NCBI GenBank assembly: GCA_045657665.1
Contig: JAZOTN010000008.1
Location: forward strand, 106,267 to 170,266
DNA length: 64,000 nt
Direction of reading: 5' to 3'
Source of the DNA: RUG12461 sp045657665
Lineage (GTDB): Bacteria; Bacillota; Clostridia; Lachnospirales; Lachnospiraceae
The notes under the pieces were generated by a model. The model saw only the letters and a list, made by a program, of their open reading frames with translations. It ran no database searches and was not told where the DNA came from. Of the stretch, positions 18,175 to 26,975 are shown one piece after another. Made by a program: the position numbers and the translations under genes. Every line of letters starts with the position of its first letter. Positions within the stretch are counted from its first letter, which is position 1.

Positions 18175-18181
18175 ATTTATC

Positions 18182-18955
18182 ATGAAAGTAGTTATATTGG
18201 CAGGCGGGTTTGGCACACGTATTTCGGAAGAAAGCCAATTTGTACCAAAACCGATGATTAAAATTGGAGAGATGCCGATCTTATGGCATATTATGAAGCA
18301 TTATACGTTTTACGGATTTAATGATTTTGTAATCTGTGCAGGATATAAGCAGGAAGTGATCAAGGAGTGGTTTTCCAACTATTTTCTCTATTGTAACGAT
18401 GTGACTTTTGATTTTAAAGGGAATGGAAAGACAACAATCCATCAGAAAGAGATTGATCCATGGACTGTTACTGTGGTAGATACGGGACTCAAAACTCTGA
18501 CTGGCGGACGTATGAAAGCCGCAAAAAGCTATATCGGAGACGAGACATTCATGTTAACTTATGGAGATGGTGTATCGGATGTAAATCTGACAAAACTACT
18601 TAATTTCCATAAGAAAAACGGGAAAAGAGCGACACTCACGGCGACTCAGCCGGGGAGCCGTTTTGGTGTTTTGAAACTGAAAGACAATCAGGTTCTTTCT
18701 TTTCAGGAAAAGAGTATGGCGGATTCAGACTGGGTGAATATCGGATATATGGTATTGGAACCATCCGTGTTGGATTATATTGAAGAAGACAGTATGTTTG
18801 AAAATGAGCCCATGGAGCGCATAGTTAGCGATGGAGAGCTGGCATCCTATCAACATGAGGGGTTTTGGCAATGCATGGATACCATGCGGGATAAAGAATA
18901 CCTGGAGAGACTGTGGACAAATAATAAGGCTCCGTGGAAGCTATGGCAGGATTAA
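18182..18955 (+). CDS. rfbF: Glucose-1-phosphate cytidylyltransferase
   Basis: 257 residues, the normal length for RfbF. LAGGFGTRISEESQFVPKPM is the nucleotide-binding signature of the family, and FNDFVICAGYKQEVIKEWF is highly characteristic of RfbF. It forms CDP-glucose from CTP and glucose-1-phosphate. No CDP-glucose 4,6-dehydratase (RfbG) or later CDP-dideoxysugar gene is in the window, so CDP-glucose is either used further away or donated directly. The 3' end is close to an acyltransferase gene that starts 11 bases on. Confidence 0.92.
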   Translation: MKVVILAGGFGTRISEESQFVPKPMIKIGEMPILWHIMKHYTFYGFNDFVICAGYKQEVIKEWFSNYFLYCNDVTFDFKGNGKTTIHQKEIDPWTVTVVDTGLKTLTGGRMKAAKSYIGDETFMLTYGDGVSDVNLTKLLNFHKKNGKRATLTATQPGSRFGVLKLKDNQVLSFQEKSMADSDWVNIGYMVLEPSVLDYIEEDSMFENEPMERIVSDGELASYQHEGFWQCMDTMRDKEYLERLWTNNKAPWKLWQD

Positions 18956-18965
18956 GTGCTGGAGA

Positions 18966-20063
18966 ATGCAATATAGAAAACCTTACGTAAAATCAAATGA
19001 CACATCGATAGAAATATTCCGCGTCGATACAGGATACTTTACAAAAAAGAAAACGATTGTACAGTATGTGCTATGCGTTTTGGTTATGTGGGTTCATATA
19101 GCTTCGCTTGCCCGTTATACGGATTGGCCGGATTGGCTCTGGACATTTAGGGATGTCATCAAGTGTATGACGTCGGTCTCAGTTTCATTGTTTATGATTA
19201 TATCCGGAACATTGTTTTTCCGGGATTATACAAATCAGTTATATTTCCGAAAATTGAAATCCAGGATCTTTTCGCTACTGATCCCCATGCTCTGCTGGAA
19301 TGTGATCAATATGGTTTATTACGAAGGACTGGTTCATCTGGGGCTTGATTCAGTAAGCAGACCGGAGTTGATTCATTCCTGGAAAGATCTCCTTTTGGGA
19401 ATAATCTGGTACAATCAGTATAACGAACCGATGTGGTTTCTCTCGGCATTGTTCTTTTCGTGTCTTCTGGCTCCGGTGATAAATTTTCTCATAAAAAACA
19501 GGATATTTGGTATTATTACTATTTTCATATTGACGGTTCTTTGCAGTACAGATATATTTATGATATTTCCTGTATTTGCCTATAACAGAGTCTGGATCAT
19601 ATGGTATTTTGTGGGAGCATATATCGGAAAACACGGATGGGACTGGTTTCGCATAAAGAATAAAAGGACTACCTGTTATTTTTCTCTGGCATTAATGACA
19701 GCAATGTTTCTATGGAGATTGCTTGATGTAAGTTCTGTTTTTGGAGAAATAATCAGATATTATGTAGATGTCATAAACCTGCTGACATTATCCCTGTTTA
19801 CATGGATATCATTTGATTTGATTATTGATCGGCTGAAGGAACATAGGTTTTATAAACACTCCTTCTGGGTTTTCGCACTTCATGTGAATGTTAATTTTGC
19901 GATTTCAAAGTTGACAACTTTTTTTCTGCCCCATGATTGGAGAGCGGTTTTGCCTGATTTTATTATCACAACCATCGGTACATTATTTGTTATAGAAATG
20001 GTGGCAGGATTTGTCGAGAGGTTTATGCCCAGGGTGTATAAAGTATTAACAGGAAGTAGGTAG
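18966..20063 (+). CDS. Acyltransferase 3 family membrane protein
   Basis: 365 residues from the ATG at 18966; the frame extends upstream only inside rfbF. About ten helices. The N terminus runs MWVHIASLARYTDWP, with the catalytic His that in this family follows the first helix, then VSVSLFMIISGTLFF, a strong WecH/OafA-type signature. It probably O-acetylates a sugar of the glycan. The ribosome site is poor (GGAG abuts the ATG), so translation may depend on coupling with rfbF. It ends in TAG. Confidence 0.8.
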   Translation: MQYRKPYVKSNDTSIEIFRVDTGYFTKKKTIVQYVLCVLVMWVHIASLARYTDWPDWLWTFRDVIKCMTSVSVSLFMIISGTLFFRDYTNQLYFRKLKSRIFSLLIPMLCWNVINMVYYEGLVHLGLDSVSRPELIHSWKDLLLGIIWYNQYNEPMWFLSALFFSCLLAPVINFLIKNRIFGIITIFILTVLCSTDIFMIFPVFAYNRVWIIWYFVGAYIGKHGWDWFRIKNKRTTCYFSLALMTAMFLWRLLDVSSVFGEIIRYYVDVINLLTLSLFTWISFDLIIDRLKEHRFYKHSFWVFALHVNVNFAISKLTTFFLPHDWRAVLPDFIITTIGTLFVIEMVAGFVERFMPRVYKVLTGSR

Positions 20064-20070
20064 GTCTGAA

Positions 20071-20319
20071 ATGAGAGAAGCGATTTTTGAAAAACTGAAT
20101 GGGATTTTTCGAGATGTATTTGATGATGACGAGATTTACCTGTCGGATCAGACAACGGCAGCAGATATTGAAGGTTGGGACAGCTTGATGCATATCACGC
20201 TCATGGAAGCAATAGAGGATGACTTTGGGATCAAATTTACCATGAGGGATATTGTAAAGCTGGAAAATGTCGGGCAACTCGTCGACGTTATTGTGAACGA
20301 GTGTGGAGAAAAAGGATGA
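20071..20319 (+). CDS. Acyl carrier protein (phosphopantetheine-binding)
   Basis: 82 residues, acidic and helical. IEGWDSLMHITLMEAIE holds the Ser (about 38) that accepts 4'-phosphopantetheine. The GWDSL form is typical of carrier proteins that serve FkbH-like enzymes and polysaccharide or natural-product clusters, rather than fatty acid synthesis (DSLDxVE). The gene is ATGA-coupled to an MBOAT gene, followed by an SGNH gene and, on the other strand, an FkbH-like gene. This mirrors dltC-dltB-dltD. The carried group is unknown; glyceryl is the leading idea. Confidence 0.9.
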   Translation: MREAIFEKLNGIFRDVFDDDEIYLSDQTTAADIEGWDSLMHITLMEAIEDDFGIKFTMRDIVKLENVGQLVDVIVNECGEKG

Positions 20320-21797
20320 TATTTACAACGCCTGTTTTCTGCTTTTTTTTTGCAATCGTTTTTTTAGCGTACTACACGATATTTAAAAAATGTCAGTGGC
20401 AGTTTTTACTTGTTGCAAGCCTGTTTTTTTATGGTTATGCTTCCCCGGTTTATCTGGTATACTTGGGCGCAACAATTCTAATTTCATATTTTGTTACCAT
20501 TGGTATGGAAAAAAAGGGAGTGAAGAGCGCGAAGGGACTGCTTGTTTTTCTAATCTTTGCACTTCTTTTGCTTTTGTTTTTGTGTAAATATCTGACTTTT
20601 TTCTGTGAAGTTTTTAAGATTAATACCATTTTTGAGGGGAACGGGTTCATTCTGCCGATTGGTCTTTCTTTCTATATTTTTCAGACCCTTGGATATGTGA
20701 TTGATGTTTATCGCGGGAGTGTAAAAGCGGAAAGGAATCTATTTAGACATGCTTTGTATCTTTCTTATTTCCCGCATCTTCTCCAGGGGCCTCTTGCCGA
20801 CTATTCGGATCTGTCGGTTCAACTGTATCAGAGACATGTTTTTGATGAAACTGAAGCGATTTGCGGAATTCGAAGGATTGTATGGGGTTTTTTTAAGAAA
20901 CTGGTCATTGCAAATCAGATATCAGTAGTTATAGATCCGATTTGGGAAAATGTAGAAAACAATTATGGCATTGTTTTGCTTATGGCGCTTGTTTTATATG
21001 CGGTTCAGCTCTATGCGGATTTTTCCGGATACATGGATATTGCTTTAGGTTGCTCCCAAATGTTGGGGATAAAACTCGACGAAAATTTTGATCTTCCATA
21101 TTTTTCGAAAAATATTCCCGAATATTGGCGTAGATGGCATATTACCCTTGGAAGATGGTTTCGTACATATGTGTATTATCCGATTTTGAGGAATAAGCTA
21201 AACTCGAGTTTTCGAGCTCATTACCGAAAAAAGCATCCATATGCTTCAACAACGGTTCCGACAGTGGGAGCGTTGTTTATCACTTGGTTGTTGATAGGCT
21301 TATGGCACGGTGCGAATTGGGGTTACGTTGCACATGGACTTTTTCATGGCTTTTTTATTATCATGTCGGTTGTTCTTGCACCTCTTTATAAGAAATTTCA
21401 TAAACAGTTTCCGAAGCTGAAAGAGAAATACTTTTTTCGCTGGTTTCAGATTTTGCGTACATTTATTATTGTTTTGATCGGTTATTCTCTTTTTCGGCCG
21501 GCGGATCTTTCTGTAACTATGACGTTCTACAGAAACCTGGGTTCTTCCGGTATCGCAATGTTAATTTCCCTGTTAATAGAGAACTATAGACCCATTTTGA
21601 TTTTATTTATGGGAACGGTTATTCTGTGGATAGCGGATTTCTATCAGAATAAAAAAGGTATTCCGGTATATATAATGGATATTTCAGCGAAGAAATCGAT
21701 TCGCATTATGGTTTATGTTTTATTTTTATGTGTGATAGTTGTTTTTGGAGAGTATAATCAAAATTCAGTGAGTCAGTTTGCATATTTTCGTTTTTGA
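20316..21797 (+). CDS. MBOAT family O-acyltransferase (AlgI/DltB-like), copy 1
   Basis: 493 residues from the ATG at 20316, which overlaps the carrier-protein stop and has GGAGAAAAAGG before it. About 11 helices. WRRWHITLGRWFRTYVYYP near 271 and LWHGANW near 330 carry the two conserved His of the family; FSGYMDIALG near 237 is also typical. It would take an acyl group from the carrier protein at the inner face and pass it across the membrane for transfer to a glycan, as DltB and AlgI do. The coupled carrier gene makes a thioester-linked donor likely. Confidence 0.92.
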   Translation: MIFTTPVFCFFFAIVFLAYYTIFKKCQWQFLLVASLFFYGYASPVYLVYLGATILISYFVTIGMEKKGVKSAKGLLVFLIFALLLLLFLCKYLTFFCEVFKINTIFEGNGFILPIGLSFYIFQTLGYVIDVYRGSVKAERNLFRHALYLSYFPHLLQGPLADYSDLSVQLYQRHVFDETEAICGIRRIVWGFFKKLVIANQISVVIDPIWENVENNYGIVLLMALVLYAVQLYADFSGYMDIALGCSQMLGIKLDENFDLPYFSKNIPEYWRRWHITLGRWFRTYVYYPILRNKLNSSFRAHYRKKHPYASTTVPTVGALFITWLLIGLWHGANWGYVAHGLFHGFFIIMSVVLAPLYKKFHKQFPKLKEKYFFRWFQILRTFIIVLIGYSLFRPADLSVTMTFYRNLGSSGIAMLISLLIENYRPILILFMGTVILWIADFYQNKKGIPVYIMDISAKKSIRIMVYVLFLCVIVVFGEYNQNSVSQFAYFRF

Positions 21798-21839
21798 AGT
21801 ATCAAAATCGACTACTATAAAGCGTAGGGAGACCGAAAG

Positions 21840-22802
21840 ATGAGTGGTTTCATAAAAAGGATTGCACAGATAGGGGTGTTATTTCTTATCGTTTTTTTGT
21901 GTATATCGATCATTACCTATGGCTTTTTCCCGGGAGTTTACCAAAACAGCCTGATGAAAGGACTCGCAATTCAATACCATGCACTACATAACGGTTCTGA
22001 TGAGGAAAGAAAGGTTATTATGGTGGGAGGGTCAAATATTGCGTTTTCCGTCGATTCGGATTATCTCGGAGAACTGCTCGGAATGCCTGTTTATAACCTT
22101 GGTGTTCATGTGGGAACTGGTATGGTTTATCCATTTGAACTGGCAGAGTCAGAGATTGAACCCGGTGATATCGTGGTTTTTCCGTATGAGAATTTTGAAG
22201 GTGACAATTATGGAATGAATTTGATCAATATGACTATTGAGAATGAATCGGATATGCTTCTCCCTTTTATCAGCCGCCATCCCGGGGAAATAGTGAGGTC
22301 GGCCGGACCGGCAGCATGTATTAAGCTGTTTCAAGCGGTACATAATGCGGTGAAAGACTTGGCGGATCGTCCGCAGAATGCCTATGATTCAAGATCGTTT
22401 GATACGGATACGGGAAACTTTATTTTTGACAAGCCGGAAACAATAATCAAAGAAGGTGATCTGCATGATCCGGCTCCGTTTCGTTTGGATGAGCAGGATC
22501 AAAGCGGAATAGCATATCTCAATGATTTTTCAGAAAAATGCAGAAAAAAAGGCGCAAGACTGCTGATCACATGGCCGCCTCAATGGGAGGGAAAGAATCC
22601 TTCATATGTGGATACGGAACAGAAATCAGAAATAGAAGGGTTGAAAGAGATACTCGATGCTCCAGTTATCTCAGATCGCTCGGAATATTGTTTTTCTGAG
22701 AACGAGCTCTATGACAGTCCTGCACATCTGAATAATAAAGGAACCGAAAGATATGCCGAACTTTTGGCAAAGGATATTCAGAAGGCGTTACTTGAAGAAT
22801 GA
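21840..22802 (+). CDS. SGNH-fold partner of MBOAT copy 1 (DltD/AlgJ-like role)
   Basis: 320 residues: one N-terminal signal anchor (about 7-28) and an extracytoplasmic domain. MVGGSNIAFSVDS near 62 is block I, with the nucleophile Ser. DSPAHLNNKGTERY near 297 supplies the Asp/His element. This layout matches proteins that finish acyl transfer to an extracellular polymer next to an MBOAT. GGGAG lies 8 bases before the ATG. It ends 3 bases from the 3' end of the oppositely oriented FkbH-like gene. Confidence 0.8.
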   Translation: MSGFIKRIAQIGVLFLIVFLCISIITYGFFPGVYQNSLMKGLAIQYHALHNGSDEERKVIMVGGSNIAFSVDSDYLGELLGMPVYNLGVHVGTGMVYPFELAESEIEPGDIVVFPYENFEGDNYGMNLINMTIENESDMLLPFISRHPGEIVRSAGPAACIKLFQAVHNAVKDLADRPQNAYDSRSFDTDTGNFIFDKPETIIKEGDLHDPAPFRLDEQDQSGIAYLNDFSEKCRKKGARLLITWPPQWEGKNPSYVDTEQKSEIEGLKEILDAPVISDRSEYCFSENELYDSPAHLNNKGTERYAELLAKDIQKALLEE

Positions 22803-22805
22803 TCG

Positions 22806-24596
22806 CTATACCGACATTACCTTGATAATATGGTTTTTGTTTTTGTATTCCAAAGATAATTTATATTCCCAGATAGTAGCACCGGTCGGGTCTTCGGATA
22901 ATATTTGGAATCCCTGAAGGGAATAGAAGTCTTTGACCATAGCGTTTTTTGGGGTGGGAAAATAGTAACCACGAAGCTTTTGAATACCAATAGCGGTAGC
23001 GGATTTAACAAGTTCATCCATCATGGCATATTCCATGTTGCGCATAAGTACACGACAGCTCATCAGCCATAGATCTATATGCAGGAGAGTTCTTTCCTCG
23101 GAATCGATTCTACCGATGATGATGCTGACGATGCCGTTATCTCCAAATCTGTCCGTAAGCTTTCCATATAGAGTGAGGTAGTCTGGAGATTCGAGGATGC
23201 CTTCCAGCTCGGATAAACTGTATCGTTTTGTGGTAAGGTTAAATTGATTGCTTTTATTTGTGAGTTGTGCGATACGGGGCATATAAAGTGGGGTAAAACT
23301 TCGAATTTCTGCTTTCATATCCAGTGATGTCAGATAATCATCATAGTTTTCAAAAGCAGACTGTAGGCGTGTTCTTTTTGCATTTTCCAAATACATTCTG
23401 TTGCGTTCCAGATCATCTTCGGAGATAGAGGTGATTTCAAAGAAGCCGGAGCGATCGATGATCCTGATGTATTGTTCGACATCAGACAGCTCCGGAACAG
23501 CAACACCCGGCAAGGATCCTCGGATAATAGCTCTTTCAGCAGGATTGTCATCAGCAAAAACAAAGCTTTCCGGCAGGAGGGAGAGATCGGCTGCGGTTTC
23601 CAGAAGATTCTGATCTTTTGGCCGCCAGTTTGCTTTGATGGATATAAAATCCTCTTCTGTCAGGACACTGTCGGGATGCGCAAGACCGGCTCTGGCAGCT
23701 GCTTCTTCGTTTTTGGAATTGATCGTAAGAAGGATCCCGATTTGCTTCAAAAGCTTCAGATAATGCTGAAAAGCTGTATATCCCTGCGCAACTGGTGTTT
23801 CCTGGCCGATTTCAATGTTTTCGACACCGTCATCTCCAACGATACCACCCCATAAGGTATTATCAAGATCAAGATTCAGGGCTTTCTTATTCTTTCCGAA
23901 GATGGATTTGATGATATTTGCAACCTGAAAGGACAAATGAGGGATGGCTGAAACGGACATGGCATATTTATACATATGCCACGCGGAGATATCAAACCAG
24001 CGATCTAATCCGTAGACCGAGGAGAGATAATTAATGTCGCATATATGGAAATGACTATGATGCGATGCATATTCATAGAAAAAAAGGTTTAAGCGTGTTA
24101 TAAAGTTTGTTCTTCCGTGGATATCGCTTGCATCCATATTGCCGAGTAATCGAAAATCCGGGAATTCGAAGTTGTTCTGTATAATCATGCAGTGATAACG
24201 CATTTCCAGATGTTTCCACATCTCACGGAATCGAGAGACTTCCTGATCAAGAAGCTGATCAACAGAGTCTTTGGAGTCTGAAATAGAGGGAAAGGAAAGA
24301 ATGTTACGAAAAGTGGTGCAAAGATATACAATGTCAGGTGAAAAAGCATTCAGTTCTATATTTCCGTAACGGGCATCCCGGTAATACTGGTTGTATTCTG
24401 ATTCATAGAACTCAGGAAGAATACCTTGATTCAGTAGAAAGAGCTCCAGAATTTCTCTGATATCATGGGTTGTAGAGCCTCCGAGGATTGCGATTTTCCT
24501 GGGTAGAAGATCAGATGCTTTCAGAAGCTCCTTTCGAAGCTTCTTTTTTTTTCTCATAATATAGCCTGAATCAAATGGGTATTCCAATTCTTTCAT
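22806..24596 (-). CDS. FkbH-like HAD-IIIC protein (glyceryl-ACP synthase candidate)
   Basis: 596 residues, the usual FkbH length. The N-terminal part is SGNH-like (AILGGSTTHDIREILEL). The central HAD domain has LDLDNTLWGGIVGDDG near 242 with the DxDxT nucleophile, and FVFADDNPAER further on. The C-terminal GNAT-like part has NQFNLTTKRY and LWLMSCRVLMRN, with the conserved Cys. Characterised FkbH enzymes dephosphorylate 1,3-bisphosphoglycerate and load the glyceryl group on a carrier protein. A matching carrier-protein gene lies at 20071. AAGGAGC precedes the ATG. It is co-transcribed with the DUF1919 gene upstream of it. Confidence 0.88.
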   Translation of the reverse strand: MKELEYPFDSGYIMRKKKKLRKELLKASDLLPRKIAILGGSTTHDIREILELFLLNQGILPEFYESEYNQYYRDARYGNIELNAFSPDIVYLCTTFRNILSFPSISDSKDSVDQLLDQEVSRFREMWKHLEMRYHCMIIQNNFEFPDFRLLGNMDASDIHGRTNFITRLNLFFYEYASHHSHFHICDINYLSSVYGLDRWFDISAWHMYKYAMSVSAIPHLSFQVANIIKSIFGKNKKALNLDLDNTLWGGIVGDDGVENIEIGQETPVAQGYTAFQHYLKLLKQIGILLTINSKNEEAAARAGLAHPDSVLTEEDFISIKANWRPKDQNLLETAADLSLLPESFVFADDNPAERAIIRGSLPGVAVPELSDVEQYIRIIDRSGFFEITSISEDDLERNRMYLENAKRTRLQSAFENYDDYLTSLDMKAEIRSFTPLYMPRIAQLTNKSNQFNLTTKRYSLSELEGILESPDYLTLYGKLTDRFGDNGIVSIIIGRIDSEERTLLHIDLWLMSCRVLMRNMEYAMMDELVKSATAIGIQKLRGYYFPTPKNAMVKDFYSLQGFQILSEDPTGATIWEYKLSLEYKNKNHIIKVMSV

Positions 24597-24627
24597 TGGT
24601 TTGCTCCTTGGTGTATTAGCGCTTCAG

Positions 24628-25284
24628 TTACAGATTGTTTAAAAAGGATACATAATCAAACTGATCAATAAAGCGGGCGCCGGTCCATTTGTTCTGAGTG
24701 CTGTAAAGACCAAGATTTTTTCCCCAGCCTTTGATCAGAAAGGTGAAGGGAATGTCTGTATTCTCAGGATCTGAGATAAAAGCTACTTTGTGTTCCACAG
24801 GGAGTCTGGCGAATCGGAGAAGCGTGTTACGATCTGTAAATCCTTCCGTAATCATAAATCCCATATGCTCAGTTGGATAGTGATAGGAATAATCACCGGT
24901 AGGAATTCTTTCGAGCCTACTCTTCCGGATCTCCCATTTTTCGAGGGCATAGCTGAATGATTTGGCGTGAGGAAAGGTCATTGTGATTCCGTTTAAACCG
25001 ACTGCTGTCGGAAAACCGTTTTTTTCCGTTTTTTCATGATCCTCTTTGATTGTATAGTTTAATAAAGCATCCAAATCCTCAAGAGCTGTCACGAATTCAT
25101 CGGAAGAAATTCCGACCCACATAAATGGAGTGGCATATTTCAGATCCAGAAATTTGTACAGAAACCCCCCTGTACAATCATTGGACACTATTACGGGATT
25201 TGAATTGGTGAGCCTGCTTTTATTACGATTGTCGATATGTTTCTGTGACCATAAGTAATATTTATTTTTCAGATTATCAAGCAT
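24628..25284 (-). CDS. DUF1919 family protein of polysaccharide loci
   Basis: 218 residues from the ATG at 25284, which has AAAGGAGA nine bases upstream; the frame runs further but lacks a ribosome site. PVIVSNDCTGGFLYKFLDL near the N terminus and the later FPHAKSFSYALEKWEIRKSR match DUF1919, common in capsule clusters. The protein is soluble and its role is not established; the family may act in sugar transfer or modification. A TTTACA-17-TATAAT promoter lies 50 bases upstream and also serves the FkbH-like gene. Confidence 0.82.
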   Translation of the reverse strand: MLDNLKNKYYLWSQKHIDNRNKSRLTNSNPVIVSNDCTGGFLYKFLDLKYATPFMWVGISSDEFVTALEDLDALLNYTIKEDHEKTEKNGFPTAVGLNGITMTFPHAKSFSYALEKWEIRKSRLERIPTGDYSYHYPTEHMGFMITEGFTDRNTLLRFARLPVEHKVAFISDPENTDIPFTFLIKGWGKNLGLYSTQNKWTGARFIDQFDYVSFLNNL

Positions 25285-25332
25285 TTGCACCTGTCTCCTT
25301 TGTGGGGAAAGCAGAGGTTTTTTGATAGACGT

Positions 25333-25361
25333 ATTATAGCAAACAGGTTTTTTTATGTAAA
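25333..25361 (-). promoter_or_regulatory. Sigma-70 type promoter for DUF1919-FkbH operon
   Basis: On the minus strand, TTTACA (25361-25356) is followed by a 17-base spacer and a perfect TATAAT (25338-25333). The start codon at 25284 lies about 42 bases after the expected transcription start, and AAAGGAGA sits between. It is back to back with the plus-strand promoter at 25434. Confidence 0.75.
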
Positions 25362-25433
25362 TACAAACGAAACAGGACAGGGTGTAATTGCAGATGATCT
25401 CGATACAGGACAGTGTCAGAAACAAACCAGATT

Positions 25434-25462
25434 TTGACAAAGGATTTGATTTACGGTAATAT
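25434..25462 (+). promoter_or_regulatory. Sigma-70 type promoter for MBOAT copy 2
   Basis: A perfect TTGACA (25434-25439), a 17-base spacer and TAATAT (25457-25462) lie just before the ribosome site GGAGGGGGA of the MBOAT gene at 25489. The -10 box is only a partial match, so the exact start could shift. It starts the second plus-strand block. Confidence 0.5.
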
Positions 25463-25488
25463 TATTACCAAAATTGTGGAGGGGGAAA

Positions 25489-26949
25489 ATGCTGTTCAAT
25501 TCGTATATTTTTCTTTTTTTATTTCTCCCGATATGCTTGATTGGCTATTATCTGATAAATTATTTTGGAAAATATCGTTTTGCACTTCTGTTTCTTCTTG
25601 GCATGTCGCTCTGGTTCTATGGTTACTTTAATCCATGGTATCTGCTTCTGATTGCAGGAAGCATACTTGTGAATTATGGCCTGTACAGGCTGCTGATAAA
25701 GAACTGTGGGAAAAAGCGAACCCGCTGGCTGCTTATGCTCGGAGTATTTTGGAATCTTGGTACTCTGGGCTATTTTAAGTATACGGATTTTTTTCTGGAC
25801 AATCTCAATCAGGTTTTTCAAACGGATTTTGCTCTGAGAAATATAGTACTTCCGCTTGGAATCAGTTTTTTTACATTTCAGCAGTTGTCGTTTATAATCG
25901 ACAGTTATCGCGGTGAACTATCGGATACCTCTTATAATTTGCTGGAATACGCAACTTATGTATCGTTTTTCCCGCAGCTTGTTGCAGGACCAATCGTAAG
26001 ACATGATGTTTTGATTCCTCAATTCCGGGAAGAATCAAGGAAACGAATCTCATGGGACAAAATGAAAAACGGCGTTACTCTGTTTACGTTGGGACTGGCA
26101 AAAAAGGTGCTGCTTGCGGACGTATTTGGAATCGCTGTAACCTATGCATATCAGAATGTTGATTCCATGAATACTACGACAGCATTTCTTGCAATGCTTT
26201 CGTATACGATTCAGATATATTTTGATTTCAGCGGATATAGTGATATGGCGGTGGGGTTGGGATGGATGTTGAATATAGATCTTCCGGTCAATTTTGATTC
26301 CCCTTATAAAGCAAAAAGTGTTACAGAGTTTTGGAAGCGCTGGCATATCACGTTGACGGATTTTTTTCGTAGATATGTGTATTACCCGTTAGGAGGCAGC
26401 AGGAAGAGTATCGGAAGAACGTGCTTTAACATTTTGATTGTTTTTATTTTGAGCGGATTCTGGCACGGGGCAGGATGGACGTTTATCTTATGGGGAGCTT
26501 TGCATGGTCTGGCTCAGGTTCTGGAGCGCCTGACAACGGATATAAGGAAGAGGCTTCCCCGATTGTTCAGTTGGTTTTTGATGTTTGCTTTTGTCAATAT
26601 CACTTGGATTTTTTTCCGATCAGAGAGTGTAAAGGATGCCCTTACCATAATCGGAAAACTGTTCAGCTTTCAATTCGGTGCGATTCCGGATTCTATGATG
26701 ATTGGTTCGACGCAGCCTGAATGGAAATGGTTAACGCATCTTCCGGTTTCCGCGAATACCATACATCTTTTTGTGATGATTTTTTATTTTTTGTTGTCAC
26801 TTATCATCATTTTGGCATTTCCGAATGCGAAAAAAATTGCAGAAAAATGGAGTGACAAAAGAGTTTGTCCATATATGACAGCGTGTCTTCTGGCTTTTTG
26901 TGTAGTTTCGTTCACCGGCGTGAGTACTTTTCTATATTTTAATTTCTGA
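25489..26949 (+). CDS. MBOAT family O-acyltransferase (AlgI/DltB-like), copy 2
   Basis: 486 residues from the ATG at 25489, chosen for its strong GGAGGGGGA; the earlier TTG at 25474 has none. About 11 helices. FWKRWHITLTDFFRRYVYYP near 281 and GFWHGAGWTF near 323 hold the two conserved His residues. Followed after 26 bases by its own SGNH partner. Unlike copy 1 it has no carrier protein beside it, so its acyl donor may come from copy 1's carrier protein, from acetyl-CoA, or from the carrier protein at 50815. Confidence 0.92.
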   Translation: MLFNSYIFLFLFLPICLIGYYLINYFGKYRFALLFLLGMSLWFYGYFNPWYLLLIAGSILVNYGLYRLLIKNCGKKRTRWLLMLGVFWNLGTLGYFKYTDFFLDNLNQVFQTDFALRNIVLPLGISFFTFQQLSFIIDSYRGELSDTSYNLLEYATYVSFFPQLVAGPIVRHDVLIPQFREESRKRISWDKMKNGVTLFTLGLAKKVLLADVFGIAVTYAYQNVDSMNTTTAFLAMLSYTIQIYFDFSGYSDMAVGLGWMLNIDLPVNFDSPYKAKSVTEFWKRWHITLTDFFRRYVYYPLGGSRKSIGRTCFNILIVFILSGFWHGAGWTFILWGALHGLAQVLERLTTDIRKRLPRLFSWFLMFAFVNITWIFFRSESVKDALTIIGKLFSFQFGAIPDSMMIGSTQPEWKWLTHLPVSANTIHLFVMIFYFLLSLIIILAFPNAKKIAEKWSDKRVCPYMTACLLAFCVVSFTGVSTFLYFNF

Positions 26950-26975
26950 TTATGACGGATTAGGGATGAGGTTAT

